A stretch of 64,000 nucleotides of DNA from Gadus chalcogrammus. Lineage: Eukaryota > Chordata > Actinopteri > Gadiformes > Gadidae. Position 1 is the first letter of the stretch, and the number at the start of each line of letters is the position of its first letter. The notes under the pieces were generated by a model. That model was not told where the DNA came from. It searched no databases and saw only the letters and a program-made list of their open reading frames with translations. The translations under genes were made by a program, and so were the position numbers. Shown here piece after piece: positions 1-10,152 of the stretch. The DNA is taken from NCBI RefSeq assembly GCF_026213295.1, contig NC_079427.1, forward strand, positions 34,442,846 to 34,506,845, read 5' to 3'.

Positions 1-244
1 TTAGGGATATTGTTCCGAATACCCCTATGTATTTGTGACATTTGTTCTGTCAGGCAGACTGCATTGCGCCCTTACCTCTAGGTGGGGTCCTTTTTCCCAT
101 TTACTCATCCCACCGGCTGTCGGTATTGCCGATTTCCGAGGCGGTCGTCATGTAGCCCCCAGGCCAATTGCGTCCATCCGGCAGAATTAGCCTACCGAGT
201 CCGATTATGCTTGACACCCACATTGCTGCTCGCAGCTATATTTA
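1..244. repeat. Left copy of a 244-bp direct repeat (1,610-bp period)
   Basis: These bases recur at 1611-1854 with a constant offset of 1,610 and no difference that I could see. The block ends in a GC-rich hairpin-like segment (tgctgctcgcagc) followed by an AT-rich stretch. The two copies bracket one full unit of a tandem or terminally repeated element. The open frame from about 82 shares its first part with a frame from about 1692 simply because the DNA is repeated, so I do not regard it as a gene. Confidence 0.85.
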
Positions 245-1610
245 TTATTATGCTGCCATTGGAGTCAATGGCAGCCCATAGAACCGCTTGGCGAAAAGTT
301 GTGAAATTTGGCACACTTGTTCAGGACAGCCCCATTAGCCCATTAAGCCAATCTCAGGTTGCTAGCCCAACAGGTCTAGCGTCACTAACAGGTCAAAGTT
401 GGGCATGCATTCATGTTCATAACTTTCGACCTATTCGACCAATATTCACAAACCAGGTATAATTGGATTCCTTGAACCAAGCCCAGTTCAACACACCCTA
501 TGACGTCATTGTGCCATGACGTATATTTCCGCCATCTTGGTTTATGTCAAAAACCTTCAAAATGCTACTTCTATCACAAATCTTGTCCAATCATCTCGAA
601 TCTTGACACACATGATCTTCTGGCCATGCTTGATAAAAAACATCGAATAGATTTGTCAAATTCAAAACCATTTGTCCGCTAAAGCCAATCAAATTTAACC
701 GCCAAGTTGCCAAACCGGAAGTAAGCCCATATCTCAGAAGCCCTTTGACCTATCATAACCAACCTTGGTAGAGAGACCCATGACCGCATCACGGTGACAC
801 TGAATGAATTTGATGACCCTTGACCTCTAGGTGGCGCTGTTATTAATGTCGATGTGTTTTGACTCCTCTCTCTTCACATGAGTACATTTAAAACTTATTT
901 TCAATGTCTGGTGATACTATCAGACCTCCCCATATAGCTCATATATTACGTCTTGCAGAAATATCCGCGACAGCCAATGATATTCTAGCGCGAAGCCGGA
1001 AAACCGGAAACACGCCAATATCTCTGCAGCCCTTTGACATATCATAACCAAACTTGATACATTGACCCATAACATAATCATGGGGACACTCAAAGAATTT
1101 GGTGACCATTGACCGCTAAGGGGCGCAATAATTAATGAAGACGTGTTTTAACTCCTCTCTCTTCACATGAGTACATTTCAAACTTATTTTCAATGTCTGA
1201 TGATACTGTCAGACCTACTCATATAGCTTATAAATTATTTCTCATTGCAACATCAGAACTTGGCCGCCATGTTGAAAGTTGTCAAAATCAGTTGTAAATT
1301 CCCACAGGCCACAAATTATGTCCAATCTTCATGAAACTCTGCATATATGATCTTCAGACCAAGCTGAACTAATGTGTTAAACAGCTTTCTCAAATTCAAA
1401 ACCGTTTGGCCGTGACAGGCAATCAAACTTGACGGCGCTCATTAATGGGTAGACACTGCACTCGTGTGGCGATAAGCGGTACTTAATGTATAATGCAACA
1501 ATGACTATATTTACCATTCCGCCCACTTAAAATATAAACTGCAATTCCCACTGGATCAGATGCTTCACGAACCACCTCCAGAAGGGATGCTTGTTTACAT
1601 GGTGTCTCTT
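245..1610. repeat. Body of the 1.6-kb repeat unit with internal tandem sub-repeats
   Basis: There is no gene here. The body opens with a perfect 10-bp inverted repeat around a 4-nt loop (252-275, gctgccattg/gagt/caatggcagc). It then contains two diverged copies of a segment of about 292 bp, starting near 712 and 1004. Both copies carry 'ccctttgac.tatcataacc', a 'gaccyctaaggggcgc/ctaggtggcgc'-type box and 'cctctctcttcacatgagtacatt'-like sequence (quoted here in short form only). The GC box resembles the one in the 0.8-kb family that follows, so the two families may share an ancestor or a way of spreading. Confidence 0.6.
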
Positions 1611-1854
1611 TTAGGGATATTGTTCCGAATACCCCTATGTATTTGTGACATTTGTTCTGTCAGGCAGACTGCATTGCGCCCTTACCTCTAGGTGGGGTCC
1701 TTTTTCCCATTTACTCATCCCACCGGCTGTCGGTATTGCCGATTTCCGAGGCGGTCGTCATGTAGCCCCCAGGCCAATTGCGTCCATCCGGCAGAATTAG
1801 CCTACCGAGTCCGATTATGCTTGACACCCACATTGCTGCTCGCAGCTATATTTA
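1611..1854. repeat. Right copy of the 244-bp direct repeat
   Basis: This is the second copy of 1-244. It ends in the same 'cgcagctatattta', after which the first copy continues into its own unit whereas this copy runs directly into the end module of the reverse array ('ggggtccaagcc'). The junction at about 1854/1855 is therefore an insertion or fusion point between the two repeat families. Confidence 0.85.
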
Positions 1855-4800
1855 GGGGTCCAAGCCAACAGGTTGGATCCCTATTGTTTTTGTAAGGATT
1901 TTTTTTATTATTAGGGGTCCAAGCCAACAGGTTGGATCCCTATTGTTTTTGTAAGGATTATTATTATTTCGTACGCCTTAGAAGTGGTACCACAGCCCAA
2001 ACCGTAAATGGTGCACACGCGCCAATTGCATGACTAGATCCAGAATCGGCACCGCTACTCAGATAACAAAATCCAGACACGCCGGTCCCTAGGTGGCGCT
2101 ATACCAAGGAATACGCGTTTGGGGCTATAACTTCCACACCGAACCTCCCAGAGTCCAAAAACTTGTACACACAGATGCACTGGAGTCTGCTGCATCTTTG
2201 GGCCTAGGCCACGCCCATTTGCGTCTATGAATATTTTTCGCTAAATCGCGAAAACCGCAAAACTGTTTTTTCGCTACTCCTCCCACATTTCTCGCCCGAT
2301 CAACACCAAACTTTGCACACGACATCTTCAGACGCACACGCAAAGAAATCCTAGACACTTTTTGATCCGACCTTCGACGACGAAACGGTAGCGTTTTGAA
2401 TATTTGTTTATTAGCTAAATTAGACGTGAAAAGTCAAAAATCCGAAGAAATCCAGAATTATACATCGGATCGAGCCCAAATTTTACAGACATGTTGGTGC
2501 TAACCTTAATGACGTTCGACAAAAATATCGGAAAATTTCGCCATTAGGGGGCGCAATAAACAAGGAAATTGTATATCTTCTACAAAATTTCGCCGCGAAA
2601 ACGCTACACTGACTTCTCGCTACTCGTACCACAGTCAAATCCTTTGTATCCACAGGTACAGGGTAGCGTTTTGAACACATGCTTCGCGTTGTGCCGGCGA
2701 AATGCACATTTCTTGTTAGGGGTCCAAGCCAACAGGTTGGATCCCTATGGTTTTTGTAGCGATTCTTCTTATTCTTCCCGCGGTGAAAGTGGAACTGCAG
2801 CCCAAACCGTAAATGGTGCACACGCGCCAATTACATGACTAGATCCAGAATCGGCACCGCTACTCAGATAACAAAATCCAGACACGCCGGTCCCTAGGTG
2901 GCGCTATACCAAGGAATACGCGTTTGGGGCTATAACTCCAACACCGAACCTCCCACAGTCCAAAAACTTGTACACACAGATGCACTGGAGTCTGCTGCAT
3001 CTTTTGGCCTAGGCCACGCCCATTTGCGTCAATGAATATTTTTCGCAAAATCGCGAAAACCGCAAAACTGTTTTTTCGCTACTCCTCCCACATTTCTTGA
3101 CCAATCGACACAAAACTTTGCACACGACATCTTCAGACGCACACGCAAAGGAATCATATACAGTTTTTTGATCCGACCTTCGACGACGAAACGATAGCAT
3201 TTTGAATATTGGTATATTAGCTAAATTAGACGTGGAAAATCAAAAATACAAAAAAATCCAAAATTAGACATCGGATCGAGTCCAAATTCTACACACATGT
3301 TGGTGCTAACCTTAATGACGTTGGATAAAAATTTCGGAAAATTCCGCCATTAGGGGGCGCAATAAACGAGGAAATTGTATATCTTCTACAAAATTTCGCC
3401 GCAAAAACGCTACATTGACTTCTCGCTTCTCCTACCACAGTCAAATCCTTTGTATCCACAGGTTCAGGGTAGCGTTTTGAACACATGCTTCGCGTTGTGC
3501 CGGCGAAACGCACATTTCTTGTCGCGTTGTGCCGGCGAAATGCACACTTCTTGGACCCCTGCATAACTGCTTGCAGTTCTAGTTATTATTATTCCCCCCT
3601 AGAAGTGGGTCCACAGCCCAAACCGTAAAAGGTGCCGACACGCCAATTGCATGACTAGATCCAGGGCCCTGAGTTCTAAGCAGACGACAAAATCCAGACA
3701 CGCCGGCCACTAGGTGGCGCTATACCAAGGAATACGCGTTTGGGGCTATAACTCCCACACCGAACCTCCCAGAGTCCAAAAACTTGTACACACAGATGCA
3801 CTGGAGTCTGCTGCATCTTTTGGGCTAGGCCACGCCCATTTGCGTCTATGAATATTTTTCGCTAATTCGCGAAAACCGCAAAACAGTTTTTTCCCTACTC
3901 CTCCCACATTTCTTGACCAATCAACACCAAACTTTGCACCCGACATCTTCAGACGCACACGCAAAGGAATCATCAACAGCTTTTTTATCCGACCTTCGAC
4001 GACGAAACGGTAGCGTTTTGAATGTTTGTTTATTGGCTACGTTTTACGTCGAAACGCAAAAATTCAAAGAATACCAAAAGTAGACGTCGGATCAAGTCCA
4101 AATTTTAGACTCATGTCGGTGCTACCCTTAATGGCGTTCAATAAAGAATTCGGAATATTTTGCCATTAGGGGGCGCAATAAACGAGGAAATTGTATATCT
4201 TCTAATTGGCCAAAGGAATGTTCTTCAAACTATAAGGGAACCATCAAGGGGCAAACCCGAGTCTATATAAAAAATATGGCCAAGAATTTATAATGTAGGC
4301 GGGAGTTATTTGGCAAAGGAAAATTGTCTTTGGAAAATTTCGCCAACAGGGCGGCGCCAAAAAACGACGAAATAATATATCTCCTATTTGGCCAATGGAA
4401 TGTTCTGAAAACGCGTTTTAGGCTACAACTCCCACACCAAAGCTCCCACAGTCAAAAACGTTATACGCACAGATTCACTGGAGTCAGCTGCATCTTTTGG
4501 CATAGGCCAGGCCCATTTGCGTCAGTATTTTCTTTATGCAAAATCGCAAAAACAGCTAAACTGCCTTTTCGCTACTCCTCCCACATTTCTTGCCCAATTG
4601 ACACCAAACTTTGCACACGACATCTTCAGACGCACACTACAAGAAATCAGCAAAACTATTTTGATCCGACCATCGTTGACGAAACGGTAGCGTTTTGAAT
4701 ATATGTTTTGCGTTGCAAATCAGTAAAAACTATTTTGATCCAACCGTCGACGACTAAACGGTAGCGGAAAATGCGTTTGGGGCCGAAACTCCCACACTGA

Positions 4801-5797
4801 ACCTCTCACAGTCAAAACCTTTATATCCACAGGTTGTTCACGGTAGCGTTTTGAATACTTGCTTCGCGTTGTGCCGGCGAAATGCACATTTCTTGTCGCG
4901 TTGTGCCGGCGAAATGCACACTTCTTGGACCCCTGCATAACTGCTTGCAGTTCTAGTTAGGGGTCCAAGCCAACAGGTTGGATCCCTATTGTTTTTGTAA
5001 GGATTTTTCTTTTTATTATACTTACCCCCTTGAAAGTGGTACCACAGCCCAAACCGTAAATGGTGCCGACACGCCAATTGCATGACTATATCCAGATCTC
5101 TTCGGACTACGCAGACGACAAAATCCAGATACGCCGAACACTAGGTGGCGCTATACCAAGGAATACGCGTTTGCGGCTATAACTCCCACACCGAACCTCC
5201 CAGAGTCCAAAAACTTGTACACACAGATGCACTGGAGTCTGCTGCATCTTTTGGCCTAGGCCACGCCCATTTGCGTCTATGAATATTTTTCGCTAAATCG
5301 CGAAAACCGCAAAACAGTTTTTTCCCTACTCCTCCCACATTTCTTGACCAATCAACACCAAACTTTGCACACGACATCTTCAGACGCACACGCAAAGGAA
5401 TCATCAACAGTTTTTTGATCCGACCTTCGACGACGAAACGGTAGAGTTTTGAATATTTGTTTATTAGCTAAATTAGACGTGGAAAATCAAAAATACAAAG
5501 AAATCCAAAAGTAGACATCGGATCGAGTCCTAATTCTACACACATGTTGGTGCTAACCTTAATGTCGTTCGATAGAAATTTCGGAAGATTTCGCCATTAG
5601 GGGGCGCAATAAACGAGGAAATTGTATATCTTCTACAAAATTTCGCCCCGAAAACGCTACACTGACTTCTCGCTACTCCTACCACAGTCAAATCCTTTGT
5701 ATCCACAGGTTCAGGGTAGCGTTTTGAACACATGCTTCGCGTTGTGCCGGCGAAATGCACATCGCTTGGACCCCTGCATAACTGCTTGCAGTTCTAG
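1855..5797 (-). repeat. Reverse-oriented array of four 0.8-1.4-kb units
   Basis: Units lie at about 1855-2715, 2716-3582, 3583-4956 and 4957-5797. Read on the plus strand, each starts with one or two copies of a 47-50 bp module (aggggtccaagccaacagg..., at 1856, 1913, 2718 and 4957) followed by an ATT-rich spacer. Three of the four end in a hairpin (aactgcttgcagtt) plus ctag, at about 3582, 4956 and 5797. The first unit lacks that hairpin and is cut at about 2715. The subterminal aggggtccaag at one end is the inverse of cttggacccct at the other. These are the same units as in 10153-29921 but inverted. The array lies in the raph1 intron downstream of exon 5843-5917. No protein-coding function is supported. 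Confidence 0.85.
3583..4956 (-). repeat. Long (about 1.37-kb) variant unit in the reverse array
   Basis: This unit carries about 560 bp of extra sequence, including a block around 4204-4330 with 'ggccaaaggaatgttcttc' and 'actcgggtttgcccc' (reverse complement). The same extra block appears in forward orientation in the units at 13395, 17296, 23682 and 25054. The size (about 1,374 bp) matches the 1,372-bp forward variants. Confidence 0.75.
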
Positions 5798-5842
5798 TTG
5801 GTATTATTCCCCTTTAAGCTGGGAGTGGAGCGAGGGACTCAC

Positions 5843-5917
5843 CTGTCTGACCGTCTGTCTCTCGTCCACCATCATGGTTTTAGAGCTCTCATCCGATAGA
5901 TGAACACGGATCACCAG
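5843..5917 (-). CDS. raph1: raph1 (lamellipodin) exon: start of the Ras-association domain
   Basis: This is a 75-nt, 25-codon exon. Its minus-strand translation begins LVIRVHLSDE and ends SSKTMMVDERQTVRQ. This matches the opening strand of the Ras-association domain of lamellipodin, an MRL-family adaptor (with APBB1IP/RIAM) that links Ras-family GTPases and membrane phosphoinositides to Ena/VASP proteins and actin at the leading edge. The acceptor is ctctctctag before CTGGTG. The donor is CAG followed by gtgagt. Both boundaries are phase 0, so the exon joins in frame to 7121-7198 (ending AQVKK). The polypyrimidine tract of its acceptor is a (CT)n microsatellite. The next downstream exon should begin VLDN-like, but I could not find it in 1-5842, so it probably lies beyond the left edge. 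APBB1IP is the alternative paralogue, but the TMMVDERQTVRQ version is more lamellipodin-like. Confidence 0.88.
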
Positions 5918-5918
5918 C

Positions 5919-5952
<34 letters not shown>

Positions 5953-6015
5953 GGAGAGAGAGAGAGAGGGTGGAGAGAGAGAGGGAGAGAGAGGGGGTGG
6001 AGAGAGAGAGAGAGA
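5919..6015. repeat. (GA)n / (CT)n microsatellite serving as an acceptor tract
   Basis: About 95 bp of GA repeat is broken by gggtgga interruptions. On the raph1 strand it is a CT tract ending directly at the acceptor of exon 5843-5917. The open frame reading Glu-Arg repeats across it is an artefact of the repeat. Confidence 0.9.
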
Positions 6016-7021
6016 TACACAGAGAATCATTATTGGTTTGATAAAAGTGGAAGGAGGTGTACGCAGGGCTGATACCCTGATGTCTGATGACTATAAGAAA
6101 AGGAGATCTTAATGTGAGGGGGTGGTTGATTATATATCAGGCCATGGGAGCTAACTTGAGCACACCTGTCATGGTGGGACGGATACACGTCTTTTACGTT
6201 GAGTGTAAAACCTTTTGCATTTCAAACAAAAATATTTATTTTGAAAGCAAAATAAGCTTTTAAGGTACCAACAGACCAATTTACATTTTAAATTTGCATA
6301 TTCATGCAACCTGCGTGATGCTTGACCAAATCAGCCTAATGTTTCTGTGTTCAAATCCTTTTGCTCTCAAAGTTTTAAAGAAATCCTTTTCGTTTGACCT
6401 ATAAATATTTTTTTGCATGATATTTTGATCTTCATTTTAGAATGCTTGATTGCAACGGATTTGCACTCGATATAAAGACACAAATCTATCTTCATACTCT
6501 GTCATAGTAAGATGAACTGTTCCCATTTTGTCAAGGTTATTTTCTGTTGTTATGACTTGTTAATCGATGCCTCAATGTATGAACCACAGACATTACAATT
6601 AATTTTTGACCTTTGACCTTAATTAGCTTGACCTTTACTCATCCATTCTCAACCTATATTCCTCACTAATCCACTGACTGGGAGTACACCATCAATTGAG
6701 ATTAGTTGGTCATTCTGTTGGGTTCTGTGTGTATGTGTGGGGGGTCTCATGCACTTCCACACACACACACACACTCTCACACACATCTCTGTCCTGGAAA
6801 GCAGTACTGTAGTACCAGTAACTGACCTTCTCTTAACGATGTCAAACAAAGCCCACATTGGGCTGTGGTTCATGTGTCCATTATATCTAACATTCTGACT
6901 TCGTCTTTGATTCCAAATGATCACATTCAACCATTTACTGCTATTCCTGCTTAACATCGTCCTTCTCGCAACAGGTGGGTAGACTTGACAACTACAAGGA
7001 CTCCCAAGGCACAGAATGGAC

Positions 7022-7022
<1 letters not shown>
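6016..7022. other. raph1 intron, no recognisable gene
   Basis: This is the bulk of the 1,203-bp intron between exons 7121-7198 and 5843-5917. It is AT-rich, unique-looking sequence with a short CA tract at about 6762-6790. I see no exon, transposon terminus or RNA gene in it. Confidence 0.6.
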
Positions 7023-7079
<57 letters not shown>

Positions 7080-7110
7080 AACAGTGTGTGTGTGTGTGTG
7101 TGAGCGTGTG
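7023..7110. repeat. (TG)n microsatellite beside a raph1 donor
   Basis: A nearly pure TG tract (7023-7074) is followed by a second TG run to about 7110. On the raph1 strand it reads as a CA tract starting about 10 nt downstream of the 5' splice site of exon 7121-7198. CA-rich intronic tracts near donors are known hnRNP L binding sites that modulate splicing. Confidence 0.92.
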
Positions 7111-7120
7111 CCAGACTCAC

Positions 7121-7198
7121 CTTTTTAACTTGGGCTTCCTTAATCTTCTCCAAAGCAACTCTGATGTTATCAGCTTTAGTCTTAGCTGCCTGCTCCTC
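7121..7198 (-). CDS. raph1: raph1 (lamellipodin) exon: helix preceding the Ras-association domain
   Basis: This is a 78-nt, 26-codon exon. Its minus-strand translation starts EEQAAKTKADN and ends IRVALEKIKEAQVKK. Lamellipodin has this charged helical segment immediately before the Ras-association domain; in the MRL family it packs with that domain. The donor is AAG followed by gtgagt. The acceptor is gtgtgtag before GAGGAG. Both edges are phase 0, so skipping would keep the frame. The exon is framed by microsatellites: TG-rich upstream and CA-rich downstream on the transcribed strand. The preceding exon in this window, 42441-42620, ends in STE and joins to EEQAAK as expected, which makes the upstream intron about 35.2 kb (7199-42440). 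Confidence 0.9.
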
Positions 7199-7290
7199 CT
7201 ACACACGGACGCACGCATCCACGCACGCACGCACACAAGCATACACACACACACACCCACCCACACACACAAACACACGCAGTCCAGCAC
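7199..7290. repeat. (AC)n/(GCAC)n microsatellite upstream of a raph1 acceptor
   Basis: An AC-rich tract with cacg interruptions abuts the exon at 7198. On the raph1 strand it is a TG-rich tract leading straight into the acceptor gtgtgtag, so a classical polypyrimidine tract is missing from the last 80 or so nucleotides. Confidence 0.88.
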
Positions 7291-7448
7291 ACAGTAATTA
7301 TCGGAAGGCATTCTGCTAGTCCTAATATTATTGGCTGGACTGGGAATACAGGATTCAACAAAAATATCTGTGTATGAATGACACGCAATAAATGACAGAA
7401 ATGGGATAACTTTTTGCTGGGCTATTGGGCGAAAGAGCACATATACAA

Positions 7449-7610
7449 TAGGGCTGGGTATCACTAGGTACCCCACGATACGATACTATCACGATATTTT
7501 ACCCACGATAACGATAATATCACGATACAGCGATTCTGCGATTAACGATATATTGTAAGAAATTTCACCCACGATACATCACGATATCTGTGTCACTGAA
7601 GAAATTCAGA
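7449..7610. mobile_element. hAT-like terminal fragment ('gggctgggtatc' type)
   Basis: The sequence begins gggctgggtatc and runs into repeated 'cacgatacgatac' and 'taacgatat' motifs. This style is common at the ends of fish non-autonomous hAT elements. I could not find a matching opposite end or target duplication, so the extent is uncertain. Confidence 0.4.
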
Positions 7611-8570
7611 ATTGATTACAAATTTTTTTTATGCAAAGTAACAGAAAATTAGAAAACAAAATAAATGCAGAAAACATTTCATTGCTTAGTTTCATTCGCT
7701 CTGTTTACAGTGGATGTATCGCAATGGCGAGGCGCACACAGCCTTTAGCCATGTTCTGTAAATATTCTAGAACACACGGGAGTCCTGGAGCTCTATATCA
7801 AAATATTATCATATAGCCTACATAGATATCTATATCATATAATATATATTATAACCGCCAAAAGATGTGTGAGCCGATATTATGAATCTCAAACGACCGC
7901 GTTGGGTTCTCCGACGTTCCTGGTTCTTCAACGTCCTCATCAATGTGAAGTAGACTGAACCACGACAAGGAGGAGAAAGGGATTGTTCCCGGGCAGCGCT
8001 TAGGCACCTCCGCCTCCGGCGGTGGTCCCTCAGCGGGTCTCAAGCTGGAGACATTCGCCGCCAACAATCACTTTCTCCTCCATGTCGTGGTTCATGTTCT
8101 TGAGGGAGTCAAAGCCAAAGTTCTTTCCCCCCCAATTCATTCTCAACCTTGGCTGAGATAACCCCCAATACGAGTCTCGTTGTAGAAATACCAGAGACGA
8201 GAGTCCGACAGAACGGTTATCCAAATAACAAGGAAGTGTACAACACTTGCGATACAGTCCTGGAGCTCTATATCTAAATATAGACCATCGCCCGGCTGCC
8301 CGCTGCCGGGCGATGGTGCCTCGCGGCAACCGGCGGCATGTCGCAGTTCATGTACTTCAGCGAGTCAAACCAAAGTTCCTTTCCCCCAATTCCTTCTCAA
8401 CCATGGCTCAGATAACCCCCACGACAGTCTCGTTGTGGAAATACAAGACACGTCAAAGAACCGACAAGAAACACTTGCGTTACAGTGTGTGTATTCACAC
8501 ACACACATGTGGCGCTCGCACGGTCGAGTCTCATTGGCGGGCCAACGTCTCTGGGCGGGCCAGGCAGAGT
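7611..8570. repeat. Composite repeat with an imperfect tandem duplication of about 265 bp
   Basis: Blocks near 8080-8275 and 8345-8510 share the order 'gttcatgt.cttgagggagtcaa', 'ttctcaacc.tggctgagat', 'gtctcgttgt' and 'cacttgcg.tacagt'. The phrase 'cctggagctctatatc' also occurs near 7785 and 8260. Open frames across these blocks are not shared between the copies, so the region is non-coding repeat. Confidence 0.5.
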
Positions 8571-8787
8571 AAGGGGAGGAGCTGAGATTCCTCATGACGT
8601 CATGAGCACAGATTTCCAAATCAGCGCGCTTGAGCCTCCGTTTTTTCAAAGGCGAGCAGAACAGCTAGTGCTCGTTTTACACCAAACGCAAGTTTTAGCC
8701 ACTGGGGGACCATAGGCAGGCTCGGGGAACTCATATTTATGTTAGAAAACCTCATAAATTGAGATTTTCATGTCATGGGACCTTTAA
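8571..8787. mobile_element. Right end of a TTAA-target miniature element
   Basis: The segment ends 'catgtcatgggacct' followed by TTAA (8784-8787). It carries the 'cctcatgacgtcatgag' and 'tgggggaccataggcagg' motifs that I recognise from an abundant fish element with a ttaaaggtcccatg terminus. TTAA targets point to a piggyBac- or Kolobok-type source. No left terminus is visible. Confidence 0.5.
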
Positions 8788-8788
8788 C

Positions 8789-8992
8789 ACCTTGAGGTTC
8801 CACTCATTCGCCTCGAGAGCCTCAGCACTGTATAACGTGGTCCCTCCTAGCATCAAAGTGCACACATCTCTGGCTACTTTCAAGTCAGCACTTGATGCGT
8901 TCCTTCACACTTTCCCTGACACTCCACCAACACCTGGGTACACTGGACAGAACAGGAACTCAATGTTGGAGTGGGCCGGTAGCACGTTTCTG
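8789..8992 (+). pseudogene. LINE reverse-transcriptase C-terminal remnant
   Basis: The plus-strand translation contains 'HSFASRASALYNVVPPSI' and 'SLATFKSALDAFL', then 'PPTPGYTGQN' and a closing 'MLEW'. This is the pattern of the extreme C-terminal tail of fish non-LTR retrotransposon ORF2 proteins (RSF..RA..LWN.LP..I...SL..FK..L). Only about 65 residues remain and no polymerase motifs are present, so it is a 3'-end relic placed directly after the TTAA element. Confidence 0.5.
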
Positions 8993-9097
8993 TAACGTTG
9001 CTACAACACTGGCGGTGGAGATGCGAGACATCTTGGCCTGAGCCCTCCAGCTCACAACCAAACCAAGAACCAAGAATGTATATCCAATATCCTTCAC

Positions 9098-9169
9098 TCT
9101 CTCGAAGGCGAGGCTGTGCTCACTGAGTCTGTACCTAGTAAAGGATTTCCTTAGTTTTGGATCAGTCAC
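9098..9169 (-). pseudogene. Short retroelement-like relic, minus strand
   Basis: The minus-strand translation reads KLRKSFTRYRLSEHSLAFER. I recall this kind of motif from uncharacterised fish proteins derived from retroelements. Only 24 codons look conserved and the upstream frame is not similar, so the assignment is tentative. Confidence 0.3.
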
Positions 9170-9546
9170 AGTTAAATGTGCTTTCCAGGGTAGGCTACCA
9201 AGAGTTTGTCAAAATTAATATGAGTAAATAACATAATGCATTAATGTATTACTTTTAACTATTACGTATTTAAGTGCTCTCGTAGTTCATTATCGTGAAT
9301 GTTGTAGCGTACATGGGTCGTCGCCGTCGGAGGTTCCATTGCGATGTGTTCGTCTTCAAACTTACAATCTAAAACATGCCATCGCTTTCTGTGATAAGTT
9401 GCTCAACTTGTGATGTTGTGATAGAATATAAACACTAATTTAGACTAATATTGTCGGAAGGAAGAGCGCCTCGAACTAAATGAAAGTATGTGGCGTTGAC
9501 AATAAGCGAATGCGCGTTCACGCGAAGGGGGGTCGTAACACCGGCC

Positions 9547-9637
9547 CGGTTCATTACCACCCTGGATCTAACGAAGGGATACTGGCAGGTCCCCCTCACC
9601 TAGCGGGCCCGAGAGAAGACGGCGTTTTAACCCCATA
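9547..9637 (+). pseudogene. Ty3/gypsy reverse-transcriptase fragment
   Basis: Plus-strand translation gives FITTLDLTKGYWQVPL and then REKTAF with two in-frame stops. This is the signature block of a Ty3/gypsy (Metaviridae-type) LTR-retrotransposon reverse transcriptase, just upstream of the catalytic YxDD box. No protease, RNase H, integrase or LTR is visible nearby. It is a dead fragment of about 90 bp. Confidence 0.7.
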
Positions 9638-10152
9638 AGAGGATGAACTCAACTCTTGTTTGAGCGTCTCCTTTGACAAACTCAGCCGCCGACGATCAGG
9701 GTTGCCACAACAGATACATAGATAAATACATATATATTATCGATAGTTAGTATATGCTACACGTGAATCTCCTAAGATGGCGCAATTTGATTGGTTCGCT
9801 ATCTCGGGATATTGGGCAATATCCCATGATTCACATCTCAAACTCGATATTGTTTTCATTGCTAAATGTCCGCCAATAACAACAAATGAACCTTCGGTCT
9901 CAGGGCTATTCCCCACTATTCACTTCGCCTTCGCCGTATAATTGTTGACTAAATTGAGAGATAGCCTTGTCAAGTATTTATTAATACCAAACCACAAAAA
10001 TCGTCGGGAATTCAATTAGGTGATTCGGCTCACACAGTATAGCCTACAAGACCACACAGAACAAGGGAGACGGTCTGACTGGACATACAAGAAACACATC
10101 ACATTAAAACTAGACACAATTGTTTATAGATAGATAGACAGATAGAAAGATA
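9638..10152. other. Intronic stretch without a gene
   Basis: I see no gene here. It ends in a short GATA/GACA tract (10122-10150) that touches the first unit of the forward array at 10153. Confidence 0.55.

Noticed and set aside
1..5842. Next downstream raph1 exon (expected to start VLDN-like)
   Set aside because: I looked for it on the minus strand and found none. The region is fully occupied by repeats, so the exon is probably outside the window.
5900..6112. 70-codon frame with Glu-Arg repeats
   Set aside because: It is a read-through of the GA microsatellite, on the strand opposite to raph1.
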